Assembly: GCA_022036555.1 (NCBI GenBank)
Contig: CM039141.1
Span: 13,381,430 to 13,445,429, forward strand
DNA length: 64,000 bases
Origin: Microstegium vimineum
Lineage: Eukaryota; Streptophyta; Magnoliopsida; Poales; Poaceae
Direction: 5' to 3'
Part shown: positions 1 to 11,423 of the stretch, piece after piece
Position numbering within the stretch: the first letter of the stretch is position 1
How the letters are laid out: every line of letters begins with the position of its first letter
Translations under genes and position numbers: made by a program
The notes under the pieces: generated by a model
Database searches by the model: none
Told to the model about the DNA's origin: nothing
The model's input: the letters and a program-made list of their open reading frames with translations, nothing else

Positions 1-3000
1 TCGCGTCCACCGTGTGCCGTGGGGACTCGACTCGGGTGCGCCGCGACAGCGCTACCATGTCGCGGCATATCGCACTGGTACGGTGGGAATAGATGCCTCT
101 TCGATCTTTCTCCATACCGGTCCAAATTTCGCGAAGCGCTCGACGACTAGACAGCGTGTCTCTATCCGGCGGGGGCTGCTCCGACTCATCGAACGAACTC
201 GTTTGATGCCGAGAGTGAGTGTGTGTATGCATGGGCCGGACAGAAAGACCACAGATTACGCCCACTAAAGCTGAGTGAGATGATGCTGGATTAACACCAC
301 CCACCCAAGACGACGACGACAAGGATACCCTGTGATGTGACGCACGGACTGGTTGAGTTGTGGTGGCGGCGATCTTGAGCTTATTTGCGGAGCGCGCGCT
401 GGCCGGGGCCGGCCGGCCGGGTGACGTACGTGCCCGGGCAACCGGGGTGGATGACATGTCACCGGGTGGGAAAAGGTGGCTGGTGGCATATGCATGCATA
501 TCGTGGCGGTTCATTCCTGGTCGGATGGATCGTTGTCGTCCATCGTATCTTTTCCGGGCTTTTCATTTTGTGAATAATGAATGGGGTTTGGTACGTGGAT
601 TATTGCTGGATTTGCTTCATCATCTATTGCATGCATGCATTGCGTCAGTATCGTGTAGGTTTGTGGTTGGAAAACACGAATCTATTATTTATTTCAAAAG
701 AGAGCGAGGATGGTGTGCCCCATTTCCATTATTATAACTTAACGGAGATATAAAAAATGGGACTTGCTAAATTTTAGGTGTCTGAAATTTAGTTTTCTTT
801 CAGGCGACAGTAATTGGACATATTTTTACTATAATTGCAGTTTTCATTTGTTGTAATTTTTGTAGACATAATCTGTAATTTTTAGTTTCGAGAATAAAAA
901 ACCGAACAACAACCTACAAAATCTGATATGTGTTGACACAAAAACAAATTAACAATTTACAATTATTTCTATAGTTAAACAAGGACAAAAATTTGATATG
1001 TTGTATTACAAAGATAAATAACAAATCACAAAAATGATAGTTTACTTATACTAAAATTAGTAGTACAAGGATGGTGTCTGAAATTATCTTAAAATTTAGG
1101 CCCCTGTAATATAGGAGAAGTGATACAAAATTGATTACCAAGAAAAATGTAATAAAGAAGCGCAATGAAGCACACATCTAATTTCACCCTGTATTAAATT
1201 CAACCGCGCTTAGTAAATGAGCATCTAATTAACAATGCCTTCGTGATGGAGTATTTTAGAAGAAAAAAAATCTAATGCAATGGTAAAATATTGTTGCTTT
1301 TTTTCCAATTGTATTGTATAGTGTGGTTGCATTTTTGTTTTGTTTTTATACACCAGCCTGTTCAATAGTCCTTGCTGGATTGTTGTTATATGCACGCATT
1401 ATAAGCCCTCAAAATTAACAAGATGACATCAATATTCCTATTTGATTTTTTTAAAAAAAATACAGGAACTGGTCTTGCTTATATTTTACAGTAGTAAAGA
1501 GTAATGTGTTACGTGGTTTCTTAGACTTTTCATGTATTCTCGTCTAGGTCAATAAACTCTCAGAGTGATCATTTGGGTACTTTAATTTTTCTAGTAGATC
1601 CAAATTTGAATGAACCACATTAAAATTTGATGAACACTGATGTTCTCTTCCTTTATGGACCCAGATAAAAATAGAAGACAAGTCTAGGAACCCATAGTGA
1701 AACTAATAAAGAAGGGGAAATTTTCTATTTGCTTATCTTTTTTCTTCCCACATAGATTGGTACTTATGTTCAGCAGAGAAAGAGTCTTTCCCCAAAAATT
1801 GGGCTTTGAACTTTTAGAGTCAATATCAATTGTACCTTGCCATCATGGAATTTAGAAGAAAAAAAAATTCTAAAGGTAAAATAGAATATCGTGAAAATGG
1901 TTCTGAAACCAATAAGTTCATATACTACCTTGCTCACACCGACAGTACAGTGGTGTAATTTGTGTTGACAAAAGTATGACCTAACTCACTAATCAGCGCG
2001 CACAAAGTTAATAAAATAATACACATCTCCGTGGACTGTCACAGGCACGTTGTGATTTCATCACGAGGGAGCCTAGAGAAGTGCATGCTAATGATATGAT
2101 GCAATTTCGGCATCTTTTATTTCTTGCTTTTTTTTATTCTTAATGGATATGAATTACGAGCAGGACCAAAGAGTTGAGAAGCCACTACGTTATCAATGAT
2201 ACTAGGAAGAATTTGGTGCATTATATGACACAAATTAAATTATCTCAAAACTTATAATGCAATGCACGTATGTCATTTTTAGGTGTACTTAATTTGGGAC
2301 GCCTTGTCCATATACATTGATAGAAATGCACATATTTTGGGATATGCATGGAGGGTGTTGGGGTTGGTCAAGTGGACTTTGAAATTGTAGGGGTTCATAC
2401 TAAAGCAGCATAAGTAAATGTAGATCAATATTAGTAGGATATATAGTGATCTACGGATGATCACATTAATTAATCAGTGATGCTTTATCATCTTTGGATT
2501 TTCTACCCGAGTGAAAAAATCGGTTGTTTAGTTTCACACCTAGCTTAAATGTGTTGCAAGATTCGGGTGAAATATTCGAGTTTTAGTTAAACCAATTCTC
2601 CGTAGCAATTACACCAAAATAATCTCGGTAACTCTTATAAAAGCTATGTATCTAAAAAACTTAAAATGATTTACATTTTAAAAAGGAGAAAGTATTTATG
2701 AAGAATAAAGGTGAAAAAAACTTATTAGGTGTGAGAAAGGAGATTTTCACCGGTATGATATAGCAAAACTGTTTATTACATCCACCGGATCGACCCATAG
2801 ACTATGTGAATTCCGTTCGACCTGAACCTCGAAATTGTATATTATTTCTGTTCAAATATATGTTACCTTCGCAAGTAGCAAGGATGTGATTGTCAGCTAG
2901 CACATGCATGGACGCATAGTACTTGCCCATCAGCCCACGAAAGACTTATTATCAGAGTAGTCAAGCAAGAAGAAAAGATTCCAATGTGGGTAGCACTCAG

Positions 3001-3252
3001 TAGTATTTAACACACATCTGAATTCAAGTACTAGTTGGCTAGTTGGTGCTGCTAGCTGGCTATATTTTGCCACTAATTGATTCATAACTTGATTTATGTA
3101 CATATGATTAATAAGCACACACACTTAGAGGGAGGAATCAGCAATTCAGCACACAGCAATGACACGCTATGATATGATGAGTACGTAGCTAGCTAGCTAG
3201 AATTAATCGATCTGCCGATCGATGGCATACCATCGATCACTGATGGCTTCGT
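1..3252. other. Gene-free flank downstream of the HD-Zip gene
   Basis: No open frame here has coding character on either strand. The first 600 bases are fairly GC-rich and include a GGCCGGCCGG-type palindrome near 407-420; from about 720 the DNA is AT-rich. A run of GCTAG repeats sits at about 3187-3201. The last few hundred bases before 3253 probably hold the 3' UTR of the minus-strand HD-Zip gene, but no clear polyadenylation signal was picked out. Confidence 0.5.
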
Positions 3253-4265
3253 TTACATCAGTCCATACAGGCTAAACCACTCGACCACGCTGTTGTCAGC
3301 GTAGGCATAGTCAGGAACGTAGAGCAGATGGTCGTCGTCCCCCAGGTGATGATCGCCGCAGGCGACGTCGACGCCCGGCTGGTGGCAGGTGCCTGTCGAG
3401 AACGATGAGCTCGGGCTCCCGCTGCAGACGGCACGGCCCATGGCGCCGTCACCGGAGACCGCTTGGCTCCCCGCCGCGGATCTGAAACGCGTCAGCTCCT
3501 CCTCGGCGAGCACCAGCCTCTCCTTCAGCCTCATCACCTGCCAGACAGGCATGCATGAAATGTTCAGTATATGATGCAATATCCATGGACATGAACAGAA
3601 GAGCTGAAGAGGATTGGAGGAGAGCAGACGACGAAGAGTTAGGAGGAAGAGGACATGCACTGTCATGTGCGGGCAGGTGTACGTGTACCTCGTTCTCAAG
3701 GTGGCATTTGTGGAGGATGGCGGCGTCGTGTGCCTGCTTGAGCTTGGCGAACTCCTCCTCGAGCAGCTTGCTCTTGTGGCGGGCGCGGCGGTTCTGGAAC
3801 CAGACGGCGACCTGCTTGGGGTCGAGCCCGAGCTCGGCGGCCAGGTGCACCTTCCGGCCGGTCTCCAGCTTCCGCTCCTTCCGGAAGCTCAGCTCCAGCA
3901 TCTCTACCTGCTCGTCGCTCAGCCGCCGCTTCTTGGGGTCCCCTCCTCCCCCGTCCACCTCGCCGCCATCGCCGCCGCACCTCGCTGCTCGACGCCTCCT
4001 GCGCCGCGCTCTCGGCCTCTCCCCCTGCGCCGTGCCTGCACACCGCACAGAATATAATACATCAATTACCAATAATTTGCCATGCATGCATGCAGCAGGT
4101 GCATAGCCTGAAGTACTGATGATGCAGTTGCATTTGCAGAGACGAAGAACCTGCTACAGCCTACAGCTGAGAGAAAGAGAATGTAGAGTACGCACCGTTG
4201 GGCACCAGGAAGGATGAAGAGGAGTCCACGTAGGCGGAAGGAAAGAGCCCGTCGTATTGCTCCAT
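3253..4265 (-). CDS. HOX14: HD-Zip class I homeobox transcription factor (VRS1/HOX14/GT1 type)
   Basis: A nuclear DNA-binding protein of 233 residues. The coding exons are 4265-4196, 4035-3689 and 3537-3253, with GT..AG introns of 160 and 151 bp; all phases join without a break. Reading in order: a short acidic and serine-rich N-terminus, an arginine run (about 34-39), a glycine-rich spacer, the homeodomain (about 58-112, with the WFQNRR recognition-helix motif at 102-107), then directly a leucine zipper (about 113-150) crossing the exon 2/3 junction. Class I HD-Zip proteins bind pseudopalindromic AATNATT sites as dimers. The NGTAQG stretch, the RRRRRR-ARCGG stretch and the DPKKRRL entry into the homeodomain resemble barley VRS1 and rice HOX14 as I remember them; members of this clade repress lateral spikelet or tiller-bud growth. 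The start is the ATG of MEQYDG, 265 bases inside a good TATA box. The exact orthologue (HOX14 or HOX12/GT1) is inferred, so the symbol is provisional. Confidence 0.9.
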
Positions 4266-4561
4266 CCTTTTGCCTGCGCTAGCTCCCGGCCGGATCAGCT
4301 GCTACGCCTTAATTTCTCTCTCCTTGTCAAGCGTGAGGTTATCTGGAGAGGGACAAGGACAGAGAAAGGGAGGGAGGAGGCTGCTGGGGAGAGGAGACGG
4401 GACGGTGTGGGTGGTGGTGTGTGCTGCTGGGCGATCGAAGAGCTGCAGGAGAAGTGGATCAAGGATCGAGCGAGGACCACAGCACAGAGCAAGGCACCAG
4501 GGTGTGGGGTGTTAAGTAAGCAGGGAGGGAGGGTGCGTGTCTCGAGAGAGACCTAGGAGTA

Positions 4562-4568
4562 ATATATA
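4562..4568 (-). promoter_or_regulatory. TATA box of the HD-Zip gene
   Basis: On the minus strand this reads CCTATATATT, about 300 bases upstream of the ATG at 4265. A start near 4530 would leave a 5' UTR of about 265 bases that is pyrimidine-rich on the minus strand, which is common in plant leaders. The sequence is visible; its use as a promoter is inferred. Confidence 0.6.
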
Positions 4569-4869
4569 GGGTAGCAAAGGCGCGCAACGCCGGTAGCGGT
4601 GGGGTTCGCCGGCCGGCCGGGTGGGGGTGCTTTCTTCTGAGCCAGACCGGCTATGGACGATGTACTAAACCACCTGCTCCAACTTTGTTTTTCTTTGGGG
4701 GAAAGCTATACATAGATGGCTGCTGCTGGTGAACGGGATGGGGAGTACCACACCACTGTCTCATGCCCTTACTCGTGTACCGAAGTGTACCGTGTGTCAA
4801 TTGCAGAGATTGGCATGGTTTAGAGGAAACAAGATTGGCATCATATATATATGTAGAACATAGTATATA

Positions 4870-5097
4870 CTCCTTCCGTCCCAGATTAGATGACACGCTA
4901 TGAGATGTTTGTAGATTAATTTTTTTTTAACTTTAACCAGGTTTGTAGAAAATACGTGCATCATTTATACCTACAAATAAATTTATTATAAAAATATATT
5001 TATCGATCTATTTAATTATACTAATTATGTATAATAATAATAATTATTTTATATATAATTGATCAAAGTTTTAAAAAACTGAGAGTAACAGAGGGAG
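4870..5097. mobile_element. Stowaway-type MITE
   Basis: The element opens with CTCCTTCCGTCCC and closes with the matching GAGGGAG end, flanked by TA on both sides, which is the Stowaway (Tc1/mariner) target duplication. The 228-bp interior is AT-rich and non-coding. It lies just upstream of the HD-Zip promoter. Confidence 0.85.
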
Positions 5098-5211
5098 TAA
5101 TAATAATAATAGAAATAGACGTGGGTCGTAGGTACACTTGACTGCACACATATTTCTAACTGCTTTCCATGTCTTATCTCATATCTACTTCATTCAAGAA
5201 CCAACTGTTAG

Positions 5212-5712
5212 GGTATCTTTGGAACACTAGATTCTGAAAAAAACGCAGAATTGGAAGGAGAAGAAAGAAATAGAATGCCATATATAACATCAATCCTATA
5301 TATGGACCAAAAAAATATAGGAAATAATTGCAAGAGCAAATGTTTAAATGGATTGTAAGAAAAACTAGGTGAGGGACACAAAGGAACACTACTACCAAAA
5401 TGTAATTCTTCTAGTGTTTTTAAGTAGAAATAAAACATTACTACTTGGTCATAACACATGAGAATCCTCACTAGGATGCATTTATTAGTAGGAAAATTTT
5501 ATATTAAATTTTGGATACCAAAACACTAGAAGAATTCTACCTCACTAGGAGAACTTATAAATTCTGGTTGTGTAAGCTTTTCACGAGGTTCAATCTCTTG
5601 GCAGAATAAATCCTACATATATAATTCCTATAAAACAAACCATTACATAGGAATTTCACAAAATTTTAAGGAGTCCAATGCAATAATATCTCTTGTTCCA
5701 AATAAACATCAT
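5212..5712. mobile_element. Possible MITE with TTTGGAACA-type ends
   Basis: The left side reads GGTATCTTTGGAACACTAG and the right side, inverted, TGTTTATTTGGAACAAGAG, so the ends form an imperfect inverted repeat around an AT-rich, non-coding interior. No clean target duplication was found, so class and exact limits are uncertain. Confidence 0.4.
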
Positions 5713-7527
5713 GGGAAATGTTGCTACCCTTTATAATTAATTCCTCCATTTTTTTTCACTTTGTTCTAAAGTGGGCCTTATTTATTCTGATCTCGATGAT
5801 GTCCCTTTTTGTTTTTTCCTGCCTTTCATTCAGTCCCACTGGAAGCTTGCATGGAGTAGGGGCCGGGTGCACGAATATATGTCAGTGCTTAATTTGGAGA
5901 TTACTTGGGAGCGCACGACCTTCTAGGTAGACACAAGAGTGGTCGACAAGGTGGCACTTGCTCCTGGAAAGAGCCATCACTTTCTTTGAAAAGATCGGGC
6001 AAGAGATTCTCATTCTCTCTCTCTCTCTCAGAGTAGTCTTTATAGAGAAGGTAGCGTGTTGTTTCGTGGTGTGCCGCCACTCGACCATTAAACCTAGCTA
6101 GCTATCACATTAGCTTAGTGTTTTCAAAGTTATGTAAAAGCAGAGGCAAACAACAACACCGGCATCAGCCTAGCTATATATAATAAAATTCACGGCAAAG
6201 ATTTATTTCTTCGTCCCTTCTAAAAATATATCTCTCTTGGAAAAGAATGTGATAAAGACCTGTATAAAAAGCAAAGATGCAAACTCATACGTCCATGTTT
6301 CACCGGTGGAGAACATGTCCGGTCAGTCACACACCGTACGTGATGCCCCTTACTCGATCTTACCAGCGCATGCAGATGAGGGCACCCAATAATGTCATGC
6401 CATGCCATGCCATCAAAGGTTTAAAGCATGCATATATATCCATCAGCACACAACAGATGCAGCAAGATAGATTAGGAGATAACTCAGCGAGTCAGCAAGG
6501 ATGGGAGGGGAGGGGAACTCTTTGAGGCGAGAGGGCGGAAAAAGAAAAGGAACAGTGGATAAGGCTAGGCCGCTACGGTACCTAGCAGCAAAGAAAGAAA
6601 GGAGGCGGCGACGGCGAGGCAAGCAGGCAGGCAGTACTGTGGGAGTAGGAGTAGGAGTAGCTAGCCCGGGAGACAGGGGGAGTAGGCACATGGCCTGAAC
6701 TTGGCCGCGCCGGGGACGGACGCCAACGGGCAACGGACGATAATCCCCACGCGTCGCCCGGTGCCGCGGCCCGCCGATCCGGGGAAGAAAACGAAAAAAA
6801 ACTCCACGGACCGCGGCTCCCTGCTGGCCACCTCTGCTTTCCGTGCTCCGGGATTCCAAACGCGCCACTGCTGTCAGGGCCAGCAGCGGAAGAGGCTACG
6901 AGTGGCTGACGAGTGGGCCTTGCAGTTGTCTGCGCGCATGCAGAGGCGTCCCGCTGTCTACTGGCTGCTGCTGACCTGCTGTCAAGTGCGAGTGCCGCCG
7001 GTGTATTTTTTAGTGATTTGTTGTTGGATCGTGAGAACATTTCGGGATTTGGTTAGAGCTGGGCAGTATGTGCAGTGTGCGCCAGTGAAAACTCGACTGT
7101 TTTAATAGTATTTTTCTACTGAAAGAATCCGAATCCGAACAATTTGTGTTAATTGGATCGATCGGTGCAGCTAGCGTTTTGTTGGATGGGGAGAAATCCC
7201 CAAGTTTATCCTGTCGTACTATTTACTACCAGGAATGGGTTGCTTACCGACTCGGCAAATGTCTATCCCGGTCTGGGATGCCTACTTACGGGCTGCAGCT
7301 GATGCCACACTCCATTTCTCTGAACTGTAAAGCCATGCCACGGTGCAAGTATAACTTGACCAGATCTTGGATGTGTTCGAATCCAACTCGATCGATCAAC
7401 CACTCACGACAGCCGCCGCCGGTGAAACGAAACGCATGCAATGCAACCACATGCCAGGAAAGCAGCAGCAACCACCCACCCCCTGGGAACGTCTGGTTTG
7501 GGCATGACAGCGCGCGCTACAGGTAGT
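5713..7527. other. Intergenic DNA left of Gypsy element 1
   Basis: No gene is supported. There is a CT microsatellite near 6011-6030 and a GC-rich block at about 6480-6960 whose open frames overlap in several phases and match no family I know. Confidence 0.4.
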
Positions 7528-8294
7528 TGTTGACACAAAAAACGTCGGATCTGCGAACACCTCGGGCTTATACCCGAACTCGATATCCAAAGGTGTGCCA
7601 GTTGATTTGACCAGTTAATCAACAAGGACGATAACTAGAACAACGATGAACGAGACGACAACGATACGCCCGGATGTCAAGGTTCAGATTGCTCAAAAAG
7701 CGGAACTCGCGAGGTAGACGGAGATCTTGTAGATGCAGCCCGTCGAGATCGTAAGAACTCGTAGATAAACTATAACTAATGCGAAAAAGTAGATGCTGAA
7801 AAGTAAGAAAAAAATAATAGATTTGTTTGATTGTATTGGATATATCCTGATACATCGCCCCTGGGTATATATTTATACTCCGGTAACAGAAGTTGCAAAC
7901 AGACACGACTCATACATAAACAGAAACTTCTATTTTTAAGGAAATAAAACGACTCGTGCAAGAGTCAGACTTAAACTAAAACAATAATACTAGCATAAAA
8001 GTACTAGTTTCCTTATCCACCTCCCTTACGATGAAACTTTCTATCGGCAGATTCCTTCAATCCGCACTTTCCTTCTACTATCATCGGCACCTCCTTGCTG
8101 ACGTCAGCCGCATCATCTCACATCCATCGGCAACATTTCCGATCGATAATATTTTCGTTTCATCGGTAATACCTCCTCATCGGCAAACACATCTTTCACT
8201 AGTGGTATTTTGATGCCGATGAGAGGCAATGTTTTACCTTCTTGCCGATCGACGCACTTGGCTCAATATTGACGTACGAAAAACGGTGTCAACA
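7528..8294 (-). repeat. 3' LTR of Gypsy element 1
   Basis: The repeat starts TGTTGACAC and ends GTGTCAACA, perfect inverted ends of nine bases. It matches 18290-19058 at about 97%. It is the 3' LTR because pol reads toward it on the minus strand. A TATA-like stretch lies at 7866-7877. Confidence 0.9.
7866..7877 (-). promoter_or_regulatory. TATA-like box in the 3' LTR of element 1
   Basis: On the minus strand this reads TATAAATATATA, inside the LTR. The corresponding position in the 5' LTR is 18632-18639. It probably drives the element's genomic RNA. Confidence 0.45.
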
Positions 8295-8306
8295 CATGCC
8301 CCCCAA
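8295..8306 (-). promoter_or_regulatory. Polypurine tract of Gypsy element 1
   Basis: On the minus strand the bases just before the 3' LTR read TTGGGGGGCATG. A G-rich tract in this place primes plus-strand DNA synthesis in Gypsy elements, and it fixes the element's direction. Confidence 0.7.
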
Positions 8307-8340
8307 TTTCGGAGTATAAAATATCTTATGCGCCGAAATT
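8305..8340 (+). promoter_or_regulatory. Hairpin with TATA box: likely promoter of the antisense gene
   Basis: AATTTCGG (8305-8312) and CCGAAATT (8333-8340) form an inverted repeat with a 20-base loop that contains AGTATAAAATAT. On the plus strand this TATA-like site stands about 370 bases before the first candidate ATG (8691) of the plant-mobile-domain gene. The repeat and the TATA are visible; promoter use is inferred. Confidence 0.5.
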
Positions 8341-9840
8341 TTCTCTGTTGTAATCTTTCCCTCCAAAAACGCTTACGTCATCATCTTGATTACCGCGCAT
8401 CATCTCCGCAAATTACCAACAACTCCCGTAACTGAAACGCCAACAGTTACAAATCCCTCGATCTCCGCGCAAATTCATCGCGATATTTTTCCATACCTCT
8501 GTCCAGTAAAAAGAAAACTCGAAAATGCCCCTTGACTAGGCCTATAAAGATTACCATCCTCTTTCTTTTTCACCCTAAGCTCAAATCTTCATCCGCATTT
8601 CAAAGCGACCCCGAAGAACACTCCAGCAACCAATCCACCGGTGGTTTCCTCCCTCATCAAGAAGCACGACCTAGCATAAGAACCGCTTCAATGGCGATCA
8701 ATTTCACTGCTTCCGCGGTAATTTCTTCTATTCCCTTGCTGAATATATCGCAGTTTCATCTTTCTGCATCGATTTACAATCCCCCCTCTTTTTCTTTTTT
8801 CACCTTTCTTGGATCTCTAGGAAATGCGCAACAAGATAGTGATCCCCAGCGATCAGGAGCATTTCTGCTGCTTAGGCCCAATGGGGAATGTCGATCCGAC
8901 CAATTTGATCAACGCAGAGACCAACCACATCCCTTTTAGATCTGAACATTTTGACATAGGGTTATGGGCAGACACCTTCCGTTCCTGGCCTAAACCCACC
9001 AAAGGGTGGAAGAACTGGTACCTCAGGATAGCCAGGTCATAACAAATGTATTGGTCAGAACGCAACGTCGAGCAATGCATTAGGATGTCCATTGCCGATA
9101 TGGCCAAGAACGAGAACATGATGATAGTTGCTTCTTACTTCTGGTCCGACACAATGAACGCATTTTTATTCAGACACAGACCAACCACCCCCACTCTTGC
9201 CGATGTTCACATGCTCACCGGCCTCGATGTCTCTTCTGCCGATCCTGCCACCCTCTTCCGTAGGAAATCCGAGCATCGGATAAGTACCCGCAACATCGGC
9301 GGTTGGACCGGATACATTCAAGAAAACCAAAAGACCGGATCAGTAAACCAAAGGGAGCATGCCACCTTCCTCAACATGTGGCTAGAAAAGTTCATCTTCT
9401 GTGGCAGAACAGTCGGACCTACCAACATGTATCTCCCAGCAGCAGAGCTCCTGACAAGCAGAGGATTTCCTCTTGGCCGATACCTCCTCGGTTCAGTTTA
9501 CCGCCTTCTACACCAAGCATCGGAGAAGTTACTACTAGGCGAGCCCATCGGTAACCTTGGAGGTCCCTGGTGTTTTATAAACCTGTGGCTGAACGCCCAT
9601 ATGTACAAATGTCTCCAATTTGACATATTCAGCCAACAGTTTCCAAGGGATATATCGGAAGATTATATCTTTGATGATGATGAATCGGCAACTCGCTCCC
9701 TACTTAACTTCGGGGAAGCTATGATAGTGCTGCCAGAAACCGACGCAAATTCTGATCAATTTGGCATGTTCTTCCAAAGGCTCTATTGCGGAATCCCGGC
9801 TGCAGAACGAGTCTGGTGGCCTGAAAGGATCAAGATTCCC

Positions 9841-11423
9841 AAGAGGGGGGGGTGAATTGGGCTCTTTTTAACTTCTAAACAAGAATTAAACTTATAAAGA
9901 GCCAATTAACCCCCTAGTGCCTACCGCTTGTGTGTCCTAGCTAGAAAGCGGTAGCAAGTCAATGGAAAGCGAAAACTCCCTACACAATTCTAGTATGAGA
10001 AGAATGACAAGTGCGGAAAGTAATGCGGTAGTAAAGAGCTAGGGAAAGAGATGCTTGACACGACGATGTTTTGCCGAGGTATCGAGGAGTCGACACTCCC
10101 CCCTAGTCCTTGTTGGAGCACCTCGCAAGGTATAGCTCCCCCTCAATCCCGCGCAAGGGATGAGTGCTCTCTACGGACAGATTCTTCGCCACTCCGGCTC
10201 GGTGAATCGCCCACAACCGATCACAATGTCGATGGAGAAGGGCCACCGACAATCTTCCGGCGATCACCTTCCTCCGAGCACCACCGGACCGTCTAGGTGA
10301 TGTCGATCACCAAGAGTAACAAGCCTCGATCTTCGCTTGACTCACTCAAGCTTCACAACTAGAGGATGCACACTTGAACTCTTGGATGAACTAGAGAGAG
10401 GATGGATGGATTCGCGAATCACTCTCTCTCTAGGCTCTTGCTCTCTTCCCAACCTTCTCAACAAACTCAGCAACTCAAATGAGCAAAGGCCAGGTGGGAG
10501 AGAAGTGGGAGGGGCTATAAATAGACACTCTGAAAACTGCCTCGGGCTAGCAACTTAAGTTGGCGACAGACGCTCTGTCGACTAGGCGACGGACGGTCCG
10601 TCGCATGCCCCAACGACTAGTTTCTGTTCATAGTTTGGGCGACGGATGCTCCGACGCCCTGCCCAACAGCTAGTTCTGACACACTATTCCCAGCGACGGA
10701 CGCTACGTCACTGGGCGACGGACGCTCATCCCAACGTCCGACGCTACACTCTGGCTCGGGCTCAAAAACACCCTCTCTGGAAGGTCGACGGACGCTCTTC
10801 CCAGCGTCCGACGCCTGGCCGACGGACCCTGAAAAACTTAGCCAGAAAACATCTCCACTGGAAGGTCGATGGACGTTGTGAACTCAACCACCCAGCGTCC
10901 GACGCCTCTGTCCGACACGACGGACAGCGTCCAGCGCCCCTGTCAGGAGCGTCCGACACCCAGAAAACAGTTTTAACAACTTCGTTTTTCGTTGCGATGA
11001 ATATGGAAGTTGTTCTAGGCTATCTTACGGTCAACGTAGGCTTGCTTAGAGCTAAGGAAGTCAAGTGTGCACCACACCTAAGTCATGAAGCTTTCCTAAG
11101 TCAAGCTATTAATCTCAACCCCTCTTAATAGTACGGTCAAAGATAAAAAGAGAAGCCCTATCTATTTCTAAGTGCCCTTCATCACCTTATGACACTTAGC
11201 CTATCATTCTAGGGTCTTCATCATGTCTCTTTGAAATCCGAAACGATATCCATCTTGGGGGCTAAGTGATGACCATAGATGCCCATTCTTGTTGATCACT
11301 ATGGCTAAGCTACGCATAGTCTCTGCAAAACACACGTTAGCCATAATAATCTCTAATTGTCGTTAATCACCGAAACCAACTAGGGCAATGATTCTTCATG
11401 GCCTTATGTTGACGAAGACAACT
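9841..11423. mobile_element. Unclassified 1.6-kb insertion in the PMD gene
   Basis: The PMD protein reads up to about 9835 and resumes after about 11430. The insert begins AAGAGGGGGGGTGAATTGGG and ends GAAGACAACT, and GATTCCC stands on both sides (9834-9840 and 11424-11430), a candidate 7-bp target duplication. No terminal inverted repeats, no transposase and no LTR pair were seen. Its centre (10563-10960) carries repeated CGACGGACGCT motifs and their complement. The class is unknown; a non-autonomous DNA element is one option. Confidence 0.6.
10563..10960. repeat. Cluster of CGACGGACGCT-type repeats in both orientations
   Basis: CGACGGACGCT or a near variant recurs about seven times, several times facing its complement AGCGTCCGACGC, so many local stem-loops are possible. 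The repeats sit in the middle of the insertion that splits the PMD gene. Confidence 0.65.

Noticed and set aside
780..1110. Possible small transposon marked by two GTGTCTGAAATT stretches
   Set aside because: The two stretches are in the same direction, short, and have no target duplication or inverted ends.
3555..4106. Plus-strand open frames opposite the HD-Zip gene
   Set aside because: They mirror the GC-rich homeobox exons and cross its introns without coding character.
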